Assembly: GCA_947367845.1 (NCBI GenBank)
Contig: CANBES010000008.1
Location: 1 to 63,563, forward strand
Length of the DNA: 63,563 nt
Source: an uncultured Clostridium sp.
GTDB lineage: Bacteria; Bacillota; Clostridia; TANB77; CAG-508
Direction: 5' to 3'
The position numbers and the translations under genes were made by a program. The notes beneath the pieces are model-generated. The model was not told the origin of the DNA and did not search any database. It saw only the letters and a list, made by a program, of their open reading frames with translations. Of the stretch, positions 24,401-34,493 are shown in pieces (position 1 is the first letter of the stretch; each line of letters opens with the position of its first letter).

Positions 24401-25111
24401 TTAATATTCTTTTTCTAATTTTTCATTAAAGAAAATCTTTGTTACCAGTTTAAATTCTTCCAAAGCTTCATCTTTCAAATTAAAGGAATATAGCTTTTTA
24501 GGCGGAGCCGTAACTGTATATTTTATTGCATTAAGAGCGCTTTGGCTTATCGCAATTGCACTTGTGTCCTGTTTTCCACACACTTTGCACTTCAAACCAT
24601 TGTCTTTTATGCTAAAATATGTTAATTCTTCTTTTTCTTTACAATTTGTACATTCTTGTATTTGTGGTGTAAAACCTGATATACATAACAAACGCAATTT
24701 AAACACACCTAATACCATATCTAAGTTTTTATCTGTTTCAGATATTGTATATAGTGTATTTAGCAACAATTGTAATATTCTGTAACAATTTTGATTTTCA
24801 TGTGTTACATCTTGCACGATTTTGTTTATATGTACTGCGTATTCTAGTTTATCTAAGTCTATTCTAAGATTGTAAAATACTTCTATTGGTTCTACTGAAT
24901 TTATATGATATGTTTGTGAGCCCTTGTATACCAAATATTCTCCAAAGCTGAATATCTGTGTTCCAGCCAAAAGAGCACTTTTAGGTCTTCTTGCTCCTTT
25001 GGCGACACACGATATTTTTCCTAAATTTGGAGTTAATATTGTTAGCATTTTGTCAAAGTCACCTACATTACTTTCTGATAATACTATTCCATTTATTTTT
25101 GTGTTTGACAT
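24401..25111 (-). CDS. recO: DNA repair protein RecO
   Basis: 236 residues. The N-terminal OB fold reads KINGIVLSESNVGDFDKMLTIL, and ARRPKSALLAGTQ follows. The C-terminal zinc site is C-x2-C (CTNCKE) with C-x2-C (CKVCGK). RecO loads RecA onto SSB-coated gaps. I start at MSNTKINGIV, which has AAAGGGAAG upstream; the longer reading adds 14 residues without support. It is downstream of yqzL and era, the arrangement known in Bacillus. Confidence 0.92.
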   Translation of the reverse strand: MSNTKINGIVLSESNVGDFDKMLTILTPNLGKISCVAKGARRPKSALLAGTQIFSFGEYLVYKGSQTYHINSVEPIEVFYNLRIDLDKLEYAVHINKIVQDVTHENQNCYRILQLLLNTLYTISETDKNLDMVLGVFKLRLLCISGFTPQIQECTNCKEKEELTYFSIKDNGLKCKVCGKQDTSAIAISQSALNAIKYTVTAPPKKLYSFNLKDEALEEFKLVTKIFFNEKLEKEY

Positions 25112-25133
25112 TTCTTCCCTTTCAATTTTTAGT

Positions 25134-25295
25134 TTAGTTGTTTTTATTGTCAAACTTTTTTGGTCTGTCCCAAAAAGTTTGAGTTTCTGTATTTTCTTCT
25201 ATTCCTTTTTCTAGATTTTCTATTTGCCTTAATTCCATAAAAGCGTTAATATCGCCTGTGTTCTTAAATGTTTCCCATGCTATCTTTTTAATCAT
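25134..25295 (-). CDS. yqzL: YqzL-family small protein
   Basis: A 53-residue gene between era and recO, starting MIKKIAWETFKNTGDINAFM. The W-E-T-F-x-x-T-G-D-I-N/D-x-(F/Y) pattern and the position match the short YqzL protein of Bacillus, whose function is unknown. The last third (from about residue 38, TQTFWDRPKKFDN) is translated from an AAACTT-arm hairpin repeat and is not part of the family. The ribosome binding site AAAGGAGAG is strong. Confidence 0.8.
   Translation of the reverse strand: MIKKIAWETFKNTGDINAFMELRQIENLEKGIEENTETQTFWDRPKKFDNKNN
25151..25181. repeat. AAACTT-arm hairpin repeat inside yqzL
   Basis: CAAACTTTTT/AAAAAGTTTG arms with a GGGACAG-type core; encodes the yqzL C terminus. 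Confidence 0.85.
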
Positions 25296-25372
25296 AATCT
25301 TTGCTCTCCTTTGTTTAAAGTTTTACCTTTAATTTTATCTTTTGCCTTTTTATTGTTTTTTATACAATTATA

Positions 25373-26281
25373 TTATTTTAATTTGAATTTGTTAACAATA
25401 GAGTCATTTGATTGCCAATCTGGTTTTACTTTTACCCATGTTTTTAAATTTATTTTCAACCCAAAATTTTCTTCCATATCAATTCTAGCAGATCTTCCTA
25501 TTCTTTTTAACATTTCGCCATTTTTCCCTATAATAATTCCTTTATGTGAGTCTCTTAAGCAATAAATCGTCGCTTCTATATCGTATATTTCCTCACCTTT
25601 TTTGTTTTTCCTCTGTTTCATTTTTTCCACTTCAACATAAATTCCGTGTGGTACTTCGTCTTGTAGTAATTTCAATGCTTTTTCTCTAATTGTTTCTTCT
25701 GCTAGTTGTCTTAAAGTTTGGTCTGTGTATTCTTCTACATCATAATATGCTGGACCTGGTTTTAGATTTTTTTCTATTTCTTTTAATATAATTTCCTTAT
25801 ATTTCGAATTTGTTGCAGATATTGGAATTACTGCTTCAAAATTGTATTCTTTGCTGTAAAGGTCTATTAGGTTTAGTAGTTTTTCTCTTTTTACTAAGTC
25901 TATCTTATTAATAATTAGAATTGTCTTCCTTTTTGCTTCTTTTATTTTTTCTAATATGATGCTATCTCCTCTGCCTATATCTTCGCTTGTTGCTTCTATT
26001 AAAAATAAAACTACATCTGCATCTGCTAGACTTGTAAATGATGTTTCTACCATTGTTTCATTAAGTTTTGTTTTTGGTTTGTGTATTCCTGGTGTGTCTG
26101 TAAATACAATTTGACTGTTTTCTCTGTTTACTATTCCTTTTATCGCTGTTCTTGTTGTTTGTACTTTGTTTGCTATTGCTGCTACTTTTTCTCCTACTAG
26201 TAAATTTACTAATGTTGATTTCCCTACATTTGTTCTTCCTATTAGTGTTACAAATCCTGATTTAAATTCTGTTTCTTTCAT
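25373..26281 (-). CDS. era: GTPase Era
   Basis: 302 residues. The GTPase motifs are G1 GRTNVGKST, G3 DTPG and G4 NKID, and the C-terminal KH domain (GIIIGKNGEMLKRIGRSAR) binds the 3' end of 16S rRNA during small-subunit assembly. Length and order are normal. It heads the era-yqzL-recO group and is preceded by a GGGTG-arm hairpin. Confidence 0.96.
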   Translation of the reverse strand: MKETEFKSGFVTLIGRTNVGKSTLVNLLVGEKVAAIANKVQTTRTAIKGIVNRENSQIVFTDTPGIHKPKTKLNETMVETSFTSLADADVVLFLIEATSEDIGRGDSIILEKIKEAKRKTILIINKIDLVKREKLLNLIDLYSKEYNFEAVIPISATNSKYKEIILKEIEKNLKPGPAYYDVEEYTDQTLRQLAEETIREKALKLLQDEVPHGIYVEVEKMKQRKNKKGEEIYDIEATIYCLRDSHKGIIIGKNGEMLKRIGRSARIDMEENFGLKINLKTWVKVKPDWQSNDSIVNKFKLK

Positions 26282-26373
26282 TTTTACTCCTTGTTTTTTG
26301 TTTTATATGTTTATATTATACACTATTTTTTTGCTAAATTTGTAGAATTTACGAAAATTTTTAAAAAAATAAC

Positions 26374-26406
26374 GGGTGTTTTTAAGGTCTGTCCCCAAAA
26401 ACACCC
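26374..26406. repeat. GGGTG-arm hairpin repeat
   Basis: GGGTGTTTTT/AAAAACACCC arms with a GGGGACAG core; the same element is found at 57153-57185. Confidence 0.85.
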
Positions 26407-26413
26407 AAATACA

Positions 26414-27706
26414 TCACGCATATGCTTGACGTTTTTTAAAGCTAAGTAAATTTGTAATTTCGTTTTCTGTATTTTTAGCTTTTTTAGTTTTCTTTGCTCT
26501 TTCTTGTTCAAGTTCTCTTTTTTGTTTTTCCGCCATAGATTGACAGATTGCTTTTTGATAAGTAAAGTGTGTGTCTTGTGCTATTTTACTCCAATTGTAT
26601 TCGCTTCTAACTTTATTTTTTGCTTTTTTAGTTATTTCGCTACAAAGTTTATGGTCATATAACAATTCTAATATTGAATCTGCTATTGAGTTTGCGTTTC
26701 CGCAATATGCTTTCATTCCATTTACTTTGTGTTCTACTATCTCGTTTAGTCCACCGATATCTGATACTACTATTGGATTTTCTGATAGCATTGCTTCTAA
26801 TGCAACTATTCCAAATGGTTCATATGTACTTGGAAATACTGCTATGTCTGCTGCTTTGTACATTCTTTGTACATCTTTTCCATTCATATATCCTGCAAAA
26901 TATACTTTGTCTCCTATTCCCATTGCATTTACTTGCGCTTTTAATTCGTCCATCATTCCACCTTTTCCGCATATTACTAGTTTTGTGTCGTGATATCCTG
27001 CAAGTATTTTTGGCATCGCTGATATTAAGTGCTGTATTCCCTTTTCATATACTAGCCTACCCATAAATAGTATAATTTTTTCGTTGTCCATTGCATATTT
27101 TCTTCTGAAATTGTAGTCTCTTTCTATTCCATTAAATAGGCTTAGGTTTACTCCATTTGGTATTACATTTATTTTTTCATATGGTAATCCAAATAGTCTT
27201 TGTAGTTCGCCTTTCATGTAGTTACTGTTTACTATTACTTCTGCTGATTCGTATGTTAGCATCCATTCTGTATCGTTTATGTATCGTTGTTGTTCATTGT
27301 GTATCCCACTATTTCTTCCAGCTTCTGTTGCGTGTATTGTTGATACTATTGGTATGTTATATGAATTTTTTAGTGTTTTTGCTGCATATGCTACCAACCA
27401 ATCGTGTGCGTGTATTACGTCAAATTTTCCTTGTTCTGCTATTATTTCATTTGCTTTTGCGACTAAATTAAAGTTTAATTGCATTACCCAGTCTATAAAG
27501 TTGTTTGGGTTTATCATATAGTTGTCTACTCTATATACTTTTACTCCTTTATCGTCTTCAAAATATGGTGCATCTCCATCTTTGTATGTGACTACTGTTA
27601 CATCGTGTCCGTCTTTTAACAAAGTTCTTGATATATCATATACTACTCTAGCAATTCCTCCTACTACTCTTGGTGGATATTCCCATGTTAACATTAGTAT
27701 TTTCAT
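26414..27706 (-). CDS. GT4-family glycosyltransferase (glycogen synthase-like)
   Basis: 430 residues. It starts MKILMLTWEYPPRVVGGIAR, with the glycine-rich donor loop, has the acceptor-side histidine block (FDVIHAHDWLVAYAAK) and the retaining GT-B E-x7-E motif in EPFGIVALEA. GRLVYEKGIQHLI is typical of GT4. It could make glycogen or another alpha-glucan; there are no other glycogen genes nearby. The tail (after about residue 395) is a Lys/Arg-rich stretch. I start at 27706 with AAAGGAAG upstream. Confidence 0.85.
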   Translation of the reverse strand: MKILMLTWEYPPRVVGGIARVVYDISRTLLKDGHDVTVVTYKDGDAPYFEDDKGVKVYRVDNYMINPNNFIDWVMQLNFNLVAKANEIIAEQGKFDVIHAHDWLVAYAAKTLKNSYNIPIVSTIHATEAGRNSGIHNEQQRYINDTEWMLTYESAEVIVNSNYMKGELQRLFGLPYEKINVIPNGVNLSLFNGIERDYNFRRKYAMDNEKIILFMGRLVYEKGIQHLISAMPKILAGYHDTKLVICGKGGMMDELKAQVNAMGIGDKVYFAGYMNGKDVQRMYKAADIAVFPSTYEPFGIVALEAMLSENPIVVSDIGGLNEIVEHKVNGMKAYCGNANSIADSILELLYDHKLCSEITKKAKNKVRSEYNWSKIAQDTHFTYQKAICQSMAEKQKRELEQERAKKTKKAKNTENEITNLLSFKKRQAYA

Positions 27707-27790
27707 TGATATACTTCCTTTCTCTTTTTTACATTTTCTTTTGTTTTTTGACATTTTTTTCATTTTTCTATATTCTATACAAAAAATCAA

Positions 27791-27828
27791 AAAAAGTAAA
27801 TGCTTTTTTCAAAAACATTTACTTTTTT
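27791..27828. terminator. Terminator of the WG-repeat gene
   Basis: AAAAAGTAAATG/CATTTACTTTTT arms with T-runs, 12 bases past the stop of 27840-29390. Confidence 0.8.
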
Positions 27829-27839
27829 CTGTTTTTATT

Positions 27840-29390
27840 TTATTCTTGGTTTTCTATATCTTGAAATTCGTTATCTTCTTGATTTTGCTCACCATTATTT
27901 TGTTCTTCATTATTTTGTTCTTCATTATTTTGTTCTTCGTTTCCATTTTGCTCATTGTCGTTTTGCTCTTCGTTTACATTTTGTTCATTATTATTTTCTT
28001 CTAATAATTGTTCATTATCTTGTGATTGCGGCCTTGTAGTTGAACTTTGTTCATATGCTCTAGGATTTACATCTATTTGATTTAGGTATTCTTCTGCATC
28101 CATTTCTTGGTCATTTGCTCTTATATAATAATGTTTCTTTCCACCATCAATTGTCATATAAATATCGTCTGCAACTGGTCCACTAAACAATTCTTCACCA
28201 ATGCTGTTTAGCAATGTATATTTCCTATCTTTGCATGCAACTATTACATTGTAATCTGGAATTACTAATAAACTTAGTGCATTTCTGCTACTTGTTGCTG
28301 TATATCCTAAGCTGTCATATTGATAATCTACTAGTAAATTACCTTTTGTATCATATAATCCCCATTTTCTGTCTTTTCTTGCTGGTATTAAGTTTTCTGC
28401 TAATATATATTTGTTTTTAATTCCATTTTCTTTAAATCTTGATATATCTACACCTATTTCGTCATTTTCGATGTATATTATTACTTTTCCTCTAAAATCT
28501 AGAACTCCATATTTGTTGTCTTTTCTGACCACATATAGTCCTGCATCTAGGTCTAATAGTTCTATTGAGTCATATATTAGTTGGATTTTTGTTTCTCTAT
28601 TTTTTGACATAACTCCAACTTCACCATTGTCTTCTACTAGAAAATCTCCACCTTCACCTACACTTGGTAGATATGTTATATTTGAGTATTTTACTTCTAG
28701 TATTGATTTTCCTTCTGTATCTAGTACTCCTACTCTTTTATTATTGTTTGTTACTACTAACATATCTTTCAATATTGCTTTTTGGTTAACAAACTCTTCA
28801 CTTATTCCTACATATCCCCAATTCAATACATATGGATTATAGAAATTTACTAGATATGGTAGTGTAAATATTTGTACTGTATTTTTTTCTTCATTATATT
28901 GAAAACTTACATTAAATGCTTTTTCTATCGTTTCTGCTGATGCGTATAATTCTCCATTTATTGCTCTCACTGGTTTTTCTGAGTATACATATTCATAGTT
29001 TTCTGCTCTTGCATTTAAATCTAATTTATATATTTTTTTAGAATTTAACTCAAAGTTAGCTACTTCATTTTCGCTTTCTACATAGCATTTACTACTGCTT
29101 TCTGATTTTTCAAAGTATTCACCGTTATAGCTGTTATATCCTAAATAACTTGCAATTCTTTTTATTGGTGCATATACTGTTCCATCTTCAAATACTAACA
29201 TTTTCTTTACGTCATTATTGGCATTACCGTCAAGGCTTACTCTTAACTCTTGTCCTTTTATATATGCCATGTATGATACTATTCCTACTATAATTATTAC
29301 CACTAATATTATTGCTGCTAGTACAATTCTTATTGCTGTTTTCTTATTTTTTTCTTCCTTTGTTTGGAAGCTTTCTTCAATTAGATTCAT
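27840..29390 (-). CDS. Membrane-anchored WG-repeat protein
   Basis: 516 residues: cytoplasmic N terminus, one transmembrane helix (about 20-44), a region like the copper amine oxidase N-terminal/stalk domain (TVYAPIKRIASYLGYN, ELYASAETIEKAFN), then WG-type beta repeats (RVGVLDTEGKSILEVKYSNI, KYGVLDFRGKVIIYIEN, KWGLYDTKGNLLVDYQYDSL). The final 70 residues are a low-complexity Asn/Glu/Gln tail built from a five-residue repeat. The protein is probably displayed on the outside of the membrane; its role is unknown. The start has AGGGGG upstream. Confidence 0.75.
   Translation of the reverse strand: MNLIEESFQTKEEKNKKTAIRIVLAAIILVVIIIVGIVSYMAYIKGQELRVSLDGNANNDVKKMLVFEDGTVYAPIKRIASYLGYNSYNGEYFEKSESSSKCYVESENEVANFELNSKKIYKLDLNARAENYEYVYSEKPVRAINGELYASAETIEKAFNVSFQYNEEKNTVQIFTLPYLVNFYNPYVLNWGYVGISEEFVNQKAILKDMLVVTNNNKRVGVLDTEGKSILEVKYSNITYLPSVGEGGDFLVEDNGEVGVMSKNRETKIQLIYDSIELLDLDAGLYVVRKDNKYGVLDFRGKVIIYIENDEIGVDISRFKENGIKNKYILAENLIPARKDRKWGLYDTKGNLLVDYQYDSLGYTATSSRNALSLLVIPDYNVIVACKDRKYTLLNSIGEELFSGPVADDIYMTIDGGKKHYYIRANDQEMDAEEYLNQIDVNPRAYEQSSTTRPQSQDNEQLLEENNNEQNVNEEQNDNEQNGNEEQNNEEQNNEEQNNGEQNQEDNEFQDIENQE
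27893..28000. repeat. 15-bp tandem repeat in the WG-protein gene
   Basis: Three perfect copies of CATTATTTTGTTCTT (27893-27937) continue as degenerate copies to about 28000. They encode the E-Q-N-N-E tail and are a likely spot for length variation. Confidence 0.8.
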
Positions 29391-29405
29391 TTTTATACCC
29401 CCTAA

Positions 29406-30551
<1,146 letters not shown>

Positions 30552-30561
30552 TTAGTTCAAA

Positions 30562-31585
30562 TTATATTATAAGCATAGCGTCTCCAAAGCTGAAAAATCT
30601 GTATTTTTCTTTTACTGCTTCTTTGTATGCATTCATTACAAATTCTTTTCCTGCTAATGCTGATATTAGCATTAAAAGTGTTGATTGAGGTAAATGGAAA
30701 TTTGTTATTAGTCCATCTAAACATTTGAATTTATATCCTGGGTAAATAAATATTTGCGTATCTCCTTCTGTTTCTTTTACCATTCCATTTTCATCTGCAA
30801 CTGTTTCTAGCACTCTGCAAGATGTTGTTCCGAACTGCAATTACTCTTCTTCCTTCTTTTTTTGCAAGATTGATTTTTTCTGCGTCCTCTTGTTTTATAT
30901 AGTAATGTTCTGAGTGCATTTCGTGATTTTCTACTGTGTCTTCTTTTACTGGTCTAAATGTTCCAATTCCCACATGTAGTGTTACGTTTGCAATTTGCAC
31001 ACCTTTTTCTTCTAATTGTTTTAAAAGCTCTGGAGTGAAGTGTAATCCTGCTGTTGGTGCTGCTGCTGAGCCATTGTATTTTGCATATACTGTTTGGTAT
31101 CTTCCTTTTTCTTTTAGTGTTTCGTGTATGTATGGTGGTAATGGCATAAGTCCTATTTCATCTAATATTTCGTTAAAAATCCCATTATAGTGGAATTTTA
31201 CTTTCCTTGTTCCTCCTGGCATTATTTCTAAAATTTCTGCTTGTAGTTTTCCTTCTCCAAAGTTTACCCTTGTTCCTACATGTAGTTTATTTCCAGGTCT
31301 TACAATGCTTTCCCAAATGTCTCCTTCTATATTGTTTAATAATAAAAATTCGACTTTCGCTCCTGTTTCTTTTTGCCCATATAGTCTTGCTGGGATTACT
31401 TTTGTGTTGTTTCTTACTAGTACGTCTCCTGGTTTTAGGTATTCGATAATGTTTTTAAATTTTTTGTGTTCTATTGTTTGGCTCTTTCTGTCTAGTATCA
31501 TTAGTCTTGATTCGTCTCTTTTTTCTAATGGTGTTTGCGCTATTAGTTCCTCTGGTAGTTCATAATTAAATTCTGATACTTTCAA
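30562..31585 (-). CDS. queA: S-adenosylmethionine:tRNA ribosyltransferase QueA, needs +1 shift
   Basis: Transfers the ribose of SAM to preQ1-tRNA. The reading from [19 protein letters not shown] is normal up to GRRVIAV, then meets CGG (codon 252) and stops 13 codons on. Skipping the C at 30832 restores [14 protein letters not shown] and the C-terminal [21 protein letters not shown], giving 340 residues, the family's usual length. It is followed by tgt. The AAGGAGAG site supports the start at 31585. Confidence 0.92.
30829..30832 (-). other. CGGA +1 frameshift site in queA
   Basis: Zero frame GCA GTT CGG AAC AAC; skipping C gives GCA GTT (C) GGA ACA ACA TCT TGC, that is A-V-G-T-T-S-C. Confidence 0.7.
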
Positions 31586-31665
31586 CTTTCTCTCTCCTTG
31601 CGTTTTTTATTTGTTTTATTTATAACAAAATATTTTTATTTCATCTATTTTGCCTTATGCAAGTT

Positions 31666-31699
31666 AAAGGCTTGTGTGTTTTTTCAGCACAAGCCTTTT
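31666..31699 (-). terminator. pnp terminator
   Basis: AAAGGCTTGTG/CACAAGCCTTT, an 11-bp stem just past the pnp stop; the T-run is short on this strand and better on the plus strand. Confidence 0.6.
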
Positions 31700-31709
31700 C
31701 CTTTTGTTA

Positions 31710-33836
31710 CTATTCTTCTGTTTCAGCTTTGTTTTCAGCTAAATCTCTCATACTTAAGTTTATTCTTCCTTGATCGTCTATTTCAATTACTTTAACTGTA
31801 ACTTTATCTCCAATGTGAAGTACATCTTCCACATTTTTTATTCTTTCTTTTGATATTTTAGAAATGTGTAGTAATCCTTCTTTTCCGTTTATTCCTAAGT
31901 CTACAAATGCTCCAAAGTTCATTATTCTTACAACTTCTCCATAATAGATTTCTCCTACTTCTACTTCTCTTACTATGTCTTCTATCATTTCTAGTGCTTG
32001 TTTTGCTTTTTCTCCGTCTGTTGAGTAAATAAATACTTGTCCATCTTCTTCAATATCAATTTTTACTCCTGTTTCATCAATGATTTTATTTATCATTTTT
32101 CCACCAGGTCCTATTACGTCTTTAATTTTTTCTGTTTTGATTGTTGTGTTTACTATTCTTGGTGCATATTCAGATACTTCTTCTCTTGGTTCTGATATTA
32201 CTGGTAACATTACATTTTGTAATATATGCATTCTTGCATTTCTTGTTCTTTCAAATGCTTCACTAATAACTTCATATGTTAGTCCATCACATTTAATATC
32301 TACTTGAATTGCTGTAATTCCTCTTTCAGTTCCACCAACTTTAAAGTCCATATCTCCGAAGAAATCTTCTAACCCTTGAATATCTAGCAACATTACGTAG
32401 TCTTCGTCATTGTCTGGGTTTGTAACTAGTCCTGTTGAAATTCCTGCTACTGGTCTTTTGATTGGTACACCTGCATCCATTAATGCTAATGTGCTTCCAC
32501 ATATACTTGCTTGTGATGTTGAACCATTTGAAGATAATACTTCTGATACAACTCTTATTGCATATGGGAATTCTTCTTTTGAAGGGATTACTGGAACTAG
32601 GGCTTTTTCTGCTAATGCTCCATGTCCTACTTCTCTTCTTCCAGGTCCACGAGATGGTCTTGCTTCTCCTACTGAGTAGCTTGGGAAATTGTAGTGGTGC
32701 ATGTATCTTTTAGATTCTTCAGTATCTATTCCGTCTAATACTTGTTCTTCACTTACCATTCCTAATGTTGCAATTGACATTACTTGTGTTTGACCTCTTG
32801 TAAATAACGCACTTCCGTGTACTCTTGGAAGTAATCCAACTTCACATGATAGTGGTCTTATTTGGTCTAATGCTCTTCCGTCAACTCTTTTGTGTTCAAC
32901 GAAAATCATTTCTCTTACACATTTTTTCTCTAATTTGTAGATTGCTTCTCCAATATCTGCTTTGTGTTCTTCATATGCTTCTTCTCCAAATTTTTCTTTG
33001 TATGTTTCTTCTATTTTTTCTGTTATTTCATCTATGTTGTGGTCTCTTACTGTTTTGTCTTCTTCTTGAACTTTCTCTTTCATTTCTTCTTTGAAGTTTT
33101 CTTCTACAAATTCATATACGTCATGGTTAACTTCAAATGATTTATATTCAAATTTTGTTTTTCCAATTTCTTTTTGAATATTTGTTATAAATTCACATAT
33201 TTTTTTGATTTCTTCATGACCTGCTTTTATTGCATTTAGCATTACGTCATCTGGAACTTCGTTTGCACCAGCTTCTATCATTGTTATTTTTGTTGGTGTT
33301 CCTGCTACTGTTAATGTTAAATCTGTTTTTTCTCTTTGTGCTTCTGTTGGATTTATAACAATTTGTCCATCAACTAATCCAACATTTACTGCTGCTGTTG
33401 GTCCGTTAAATGGTATATCTGATATTGCTAATGCTGATGCTGCACCTATCATTGCTGCTACTTCTGGTGAATTGTCTTGTTCAACACATAATACTGTTGC
33501 AACAACAACCACATCATTTCTAAAATCTTTTGGAAATAGTGGTCTTAAAGGTCTATCAATTGCTCTTGATGTTAATATCGCTTTGTCACTTGGTTTTCCT
33601 TCTCTTTTTAAAAATCCACCTGGTATTTTTCCTACTGAATATAATTTTTCTTCAAAATCTACTGATAGTGGAAAGAAATCTATTCCTTCTCTTGGTTCTT
33701 TTGAAGCTGTTACATTTACTAGTACACATGTATCTCCATATCTTACTAGTACACTTCCATTGGCTAATCCTGCCATTTTTCCTGTTTCTATTACTAGCTT
33801 TCTTCCTGCTAGTTCTGTTTCATAAGTTTTAAACAT
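31710..33836 (-). CDS. pnp: Polynucleotide phosphorylase
   Basis: 708 residues. A 3'-5' phosphorolytic exoribonuclease. Two RNase PH domains flank a helical linker; then come a KH domain (IKDVIGPGGKMINKIIDETG) and an S1 domain (VVRIMNFGAFVDLGINGKEG). The start at 33836 has AAAGGAG upstream and reads MFKTYETELAGRKL; the longer alternative adds 10 residues. It follows rpsO as in many bacteria, but with a weak terminator and a long inverted repeat in between. Confidence 0.96.
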   Translation of the reverse strand: MFKTYETELAGRKLVIETGKMAGLANGSVLVRYGDTCVLVNVTASKEPREGIDFFPLSVDFEEKLYSVGKIPGGFLKREGKPSDKAILTSRAIDRPLRPLFPKDFRNDVVVVATVLCVEQDNSPEVAAMIGAASALAISDIPFNGPTAAVNVGLVDGQIVINPTEAQREKTDLTLTVAGTPTKITMIEAGANEVPDDVMLNAIKAGHEEIKKICEFITNIQKEIGKTKFEYKSFEVNHDVYEFVEENFKEEMKEKVQEEDKTVRDHNIDEITEKIEETYKEKFGEEAYEEHKADIGEAIYKLEKKCVREMIFVEHKRVDGRALDQIRPLSCEVGLLPRVHGSALFTRGQTQVMSIATLGMVSEEQVLDGIDTEESKRYMHHYNFPSYSVGEARPSRGPGRREVGHGALAEKALVPVIPSKEEFPYAIRVVSEVLSSNGSTSQASICGSTLALMDAGVPIKRPVAGISTGLVTNPDNDEDYVMLLDIQGLEDFFGDMDFKVGGTERGITAIQVDIKCDGLTYEVISEAFERTRNARMHILQNVMLPVISEPREEVSEYAPRIVNTTIKTEKIKDVIGPGGKMINKIIDETGVKIDIEEDGQVFIYSTDGEKAKQALEMIEDIVREVEVGEIYYGEVVRIMNFGAFVDLGINGKEGLLHISKISKERIKNVEDVLHIGDKVTVKVIEIDDQGRINLSMRDLAENKAETEE

Positions 33837-33914
33837 ATATTTTTTCTCCTTTTCTTGTTTTTGCACCTATTTTACTTTTATTTGTTTCATCTTTTTGACA
33901 TACGCCATTTTCAG

Positions 33915-34008
33915 TTTTTAAGTAAGTTTAGTTGGTAACCTCTATAATGTATTATTTGCTGTTTTAATAATATATTATACAAGCTACTGACCTATTCTTA
34001 CTTAAAAA
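33915..34008 (-). ncRNA. Long inverted repeat in the pnp leader
   Basis: TTTTTAAGTAAG (33915-33926) and CTTACTTAAAAA (33997-34008) form a perfect 12-bp stem. Inside it TATAATGTATTATT and AATAATATATTATA pair over 14 bp with one wobble. The whole 94 bases can form a long hairpin in the pnp leader RNA. It could be an RNase III-type control hairpin or a MITE-like insertion. Confidence 0.5.
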
Positions 34009-34013
34009 TCTTG

Positions 34014-34044
34014 ATAAAAGCCCACGCTGAATAAAGCATAGGCT
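34014..34044 (-). terminator. rpsO terminator (weak)
   Basis: AGCCTATGC/GCGTGGGCT arms on the minus strand with two G-T pairs, followed by TTTTATC. It probably allows some read-through into pnp. Confidence 0.5.
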
Positions 34045-34052
34045 CTTATTTT

Positions 34053-34316
34053 TTATTTTCTTAATCCTAATTTTTCAACGATTTCTCTGTATCTGTTAAC
34101 ATCTTTTTTAGCTAGGTAGTTTAATAAGTTTCTTCTTTTTCCTACCATTTTTAAAAGACCACGTCTAGAGTGATTGTCTTTTTTGTGTACTTTTAAGTGT
34201 TCTGTTAATTCGTTGATTCTTTCTGTTAAAAGAGCTATTTGAACTTCTGGTGAACCAGTATCGTTTGCTTCTCTTTTATATGTAGATATTACTTCTTGCT
34301 TTCTTTCCTTTGTCAT
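34053..34316 (-). CDS. rpsO: 30S ribosomal protein S15
   Basis: 87 residues, a primary 16S rRNA binder of the small subunit. Recognised by [14 protein letters not shown] text ([17 protein letters not shown]), [21 protein letters not shown] and [16 protein letters not shown]. The ribosome binding site is AGGAGGTG. It has its own promoter and a leader hairpin, and is followed by pnp. Confidence 0.98.
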   Translation of the reverse strand: MTKERKQEVISTYKREANDTGSPEVQIALLTERINELTEHLKVHKKDNHSRRGLLKMVGKRRNLLNYLAKKDVNRYREIVEKLGLRK

Positions 34317-34353
34317 TTTTTACACCTCCTATTTTTCTTTTTGCCTTAAACTG

Positions 34354-34383
34354 AGCTTAAGTTTTGGTGCTTGCCTTTAAGCT
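34354..34383 (-). promoter_or_regulatory. rpsO leader hairpin
   Basis: AGCTTAA and TTAAGCT (7 bp, 16-base loop) in the untranslated leader between promoter and ribosome binding site. S15 is known to repress its own mRNA through leader structures in several bacteria; that it does so here is inference. Confidence 0.4.
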
Positions 34384-34414
34384 AAGTATAAGGTCTACGT
34401 TTTTCAACATATCT

Positions 34415-34443
34415 ATTTTACTATATTTTGCTATAAAATTCAA
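34415..34443 (-). promoter_or_regulatory. Sigma-A promoter of rpsO
   Basis: TTGAAT (34443-34438), 17 bases, TAAAAT (34420-34415). Confidence 0.65.
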
Positions 34444-34455
34444 GTCTTTTTTTAA

Positions 34456-34483
34456 TGTTTTTGGGGACAGCCCTTAAAAACAC
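34456..34483. repeat. Degenerate GTG-arm hairpin repeat
   Basis: GTTTTT and AAAAAC arms around GGGGACAGCCC, between folA and the rpsO promoter. Confidence 0.7.
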
Positions 34484-34493
34484 CAAAAAAGTT

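Noticed and set aside
26323..26511. Minus-strand reading of 62 residues rich in Lys overlapping the glycosyltransferase 3' end
   Set aside because: Another frame of the real gene plus a hairpin repeat; no ribosome binding site and no family.
30562..30840. The 3' part of queA, or of tadA and accA, as separate small genes
   Set aside because: Each begins in the middle of a conserved motif, without a ribosome binding site, exactly one base out of frame with the preceding part.
33867..34052. tRNA or other structured RNA gene between rpsO and pnp
   Set aside because: No cloverleaf or GGTTCGAATCC-type arm; only the long inverted repeat and the rpsO terminator.
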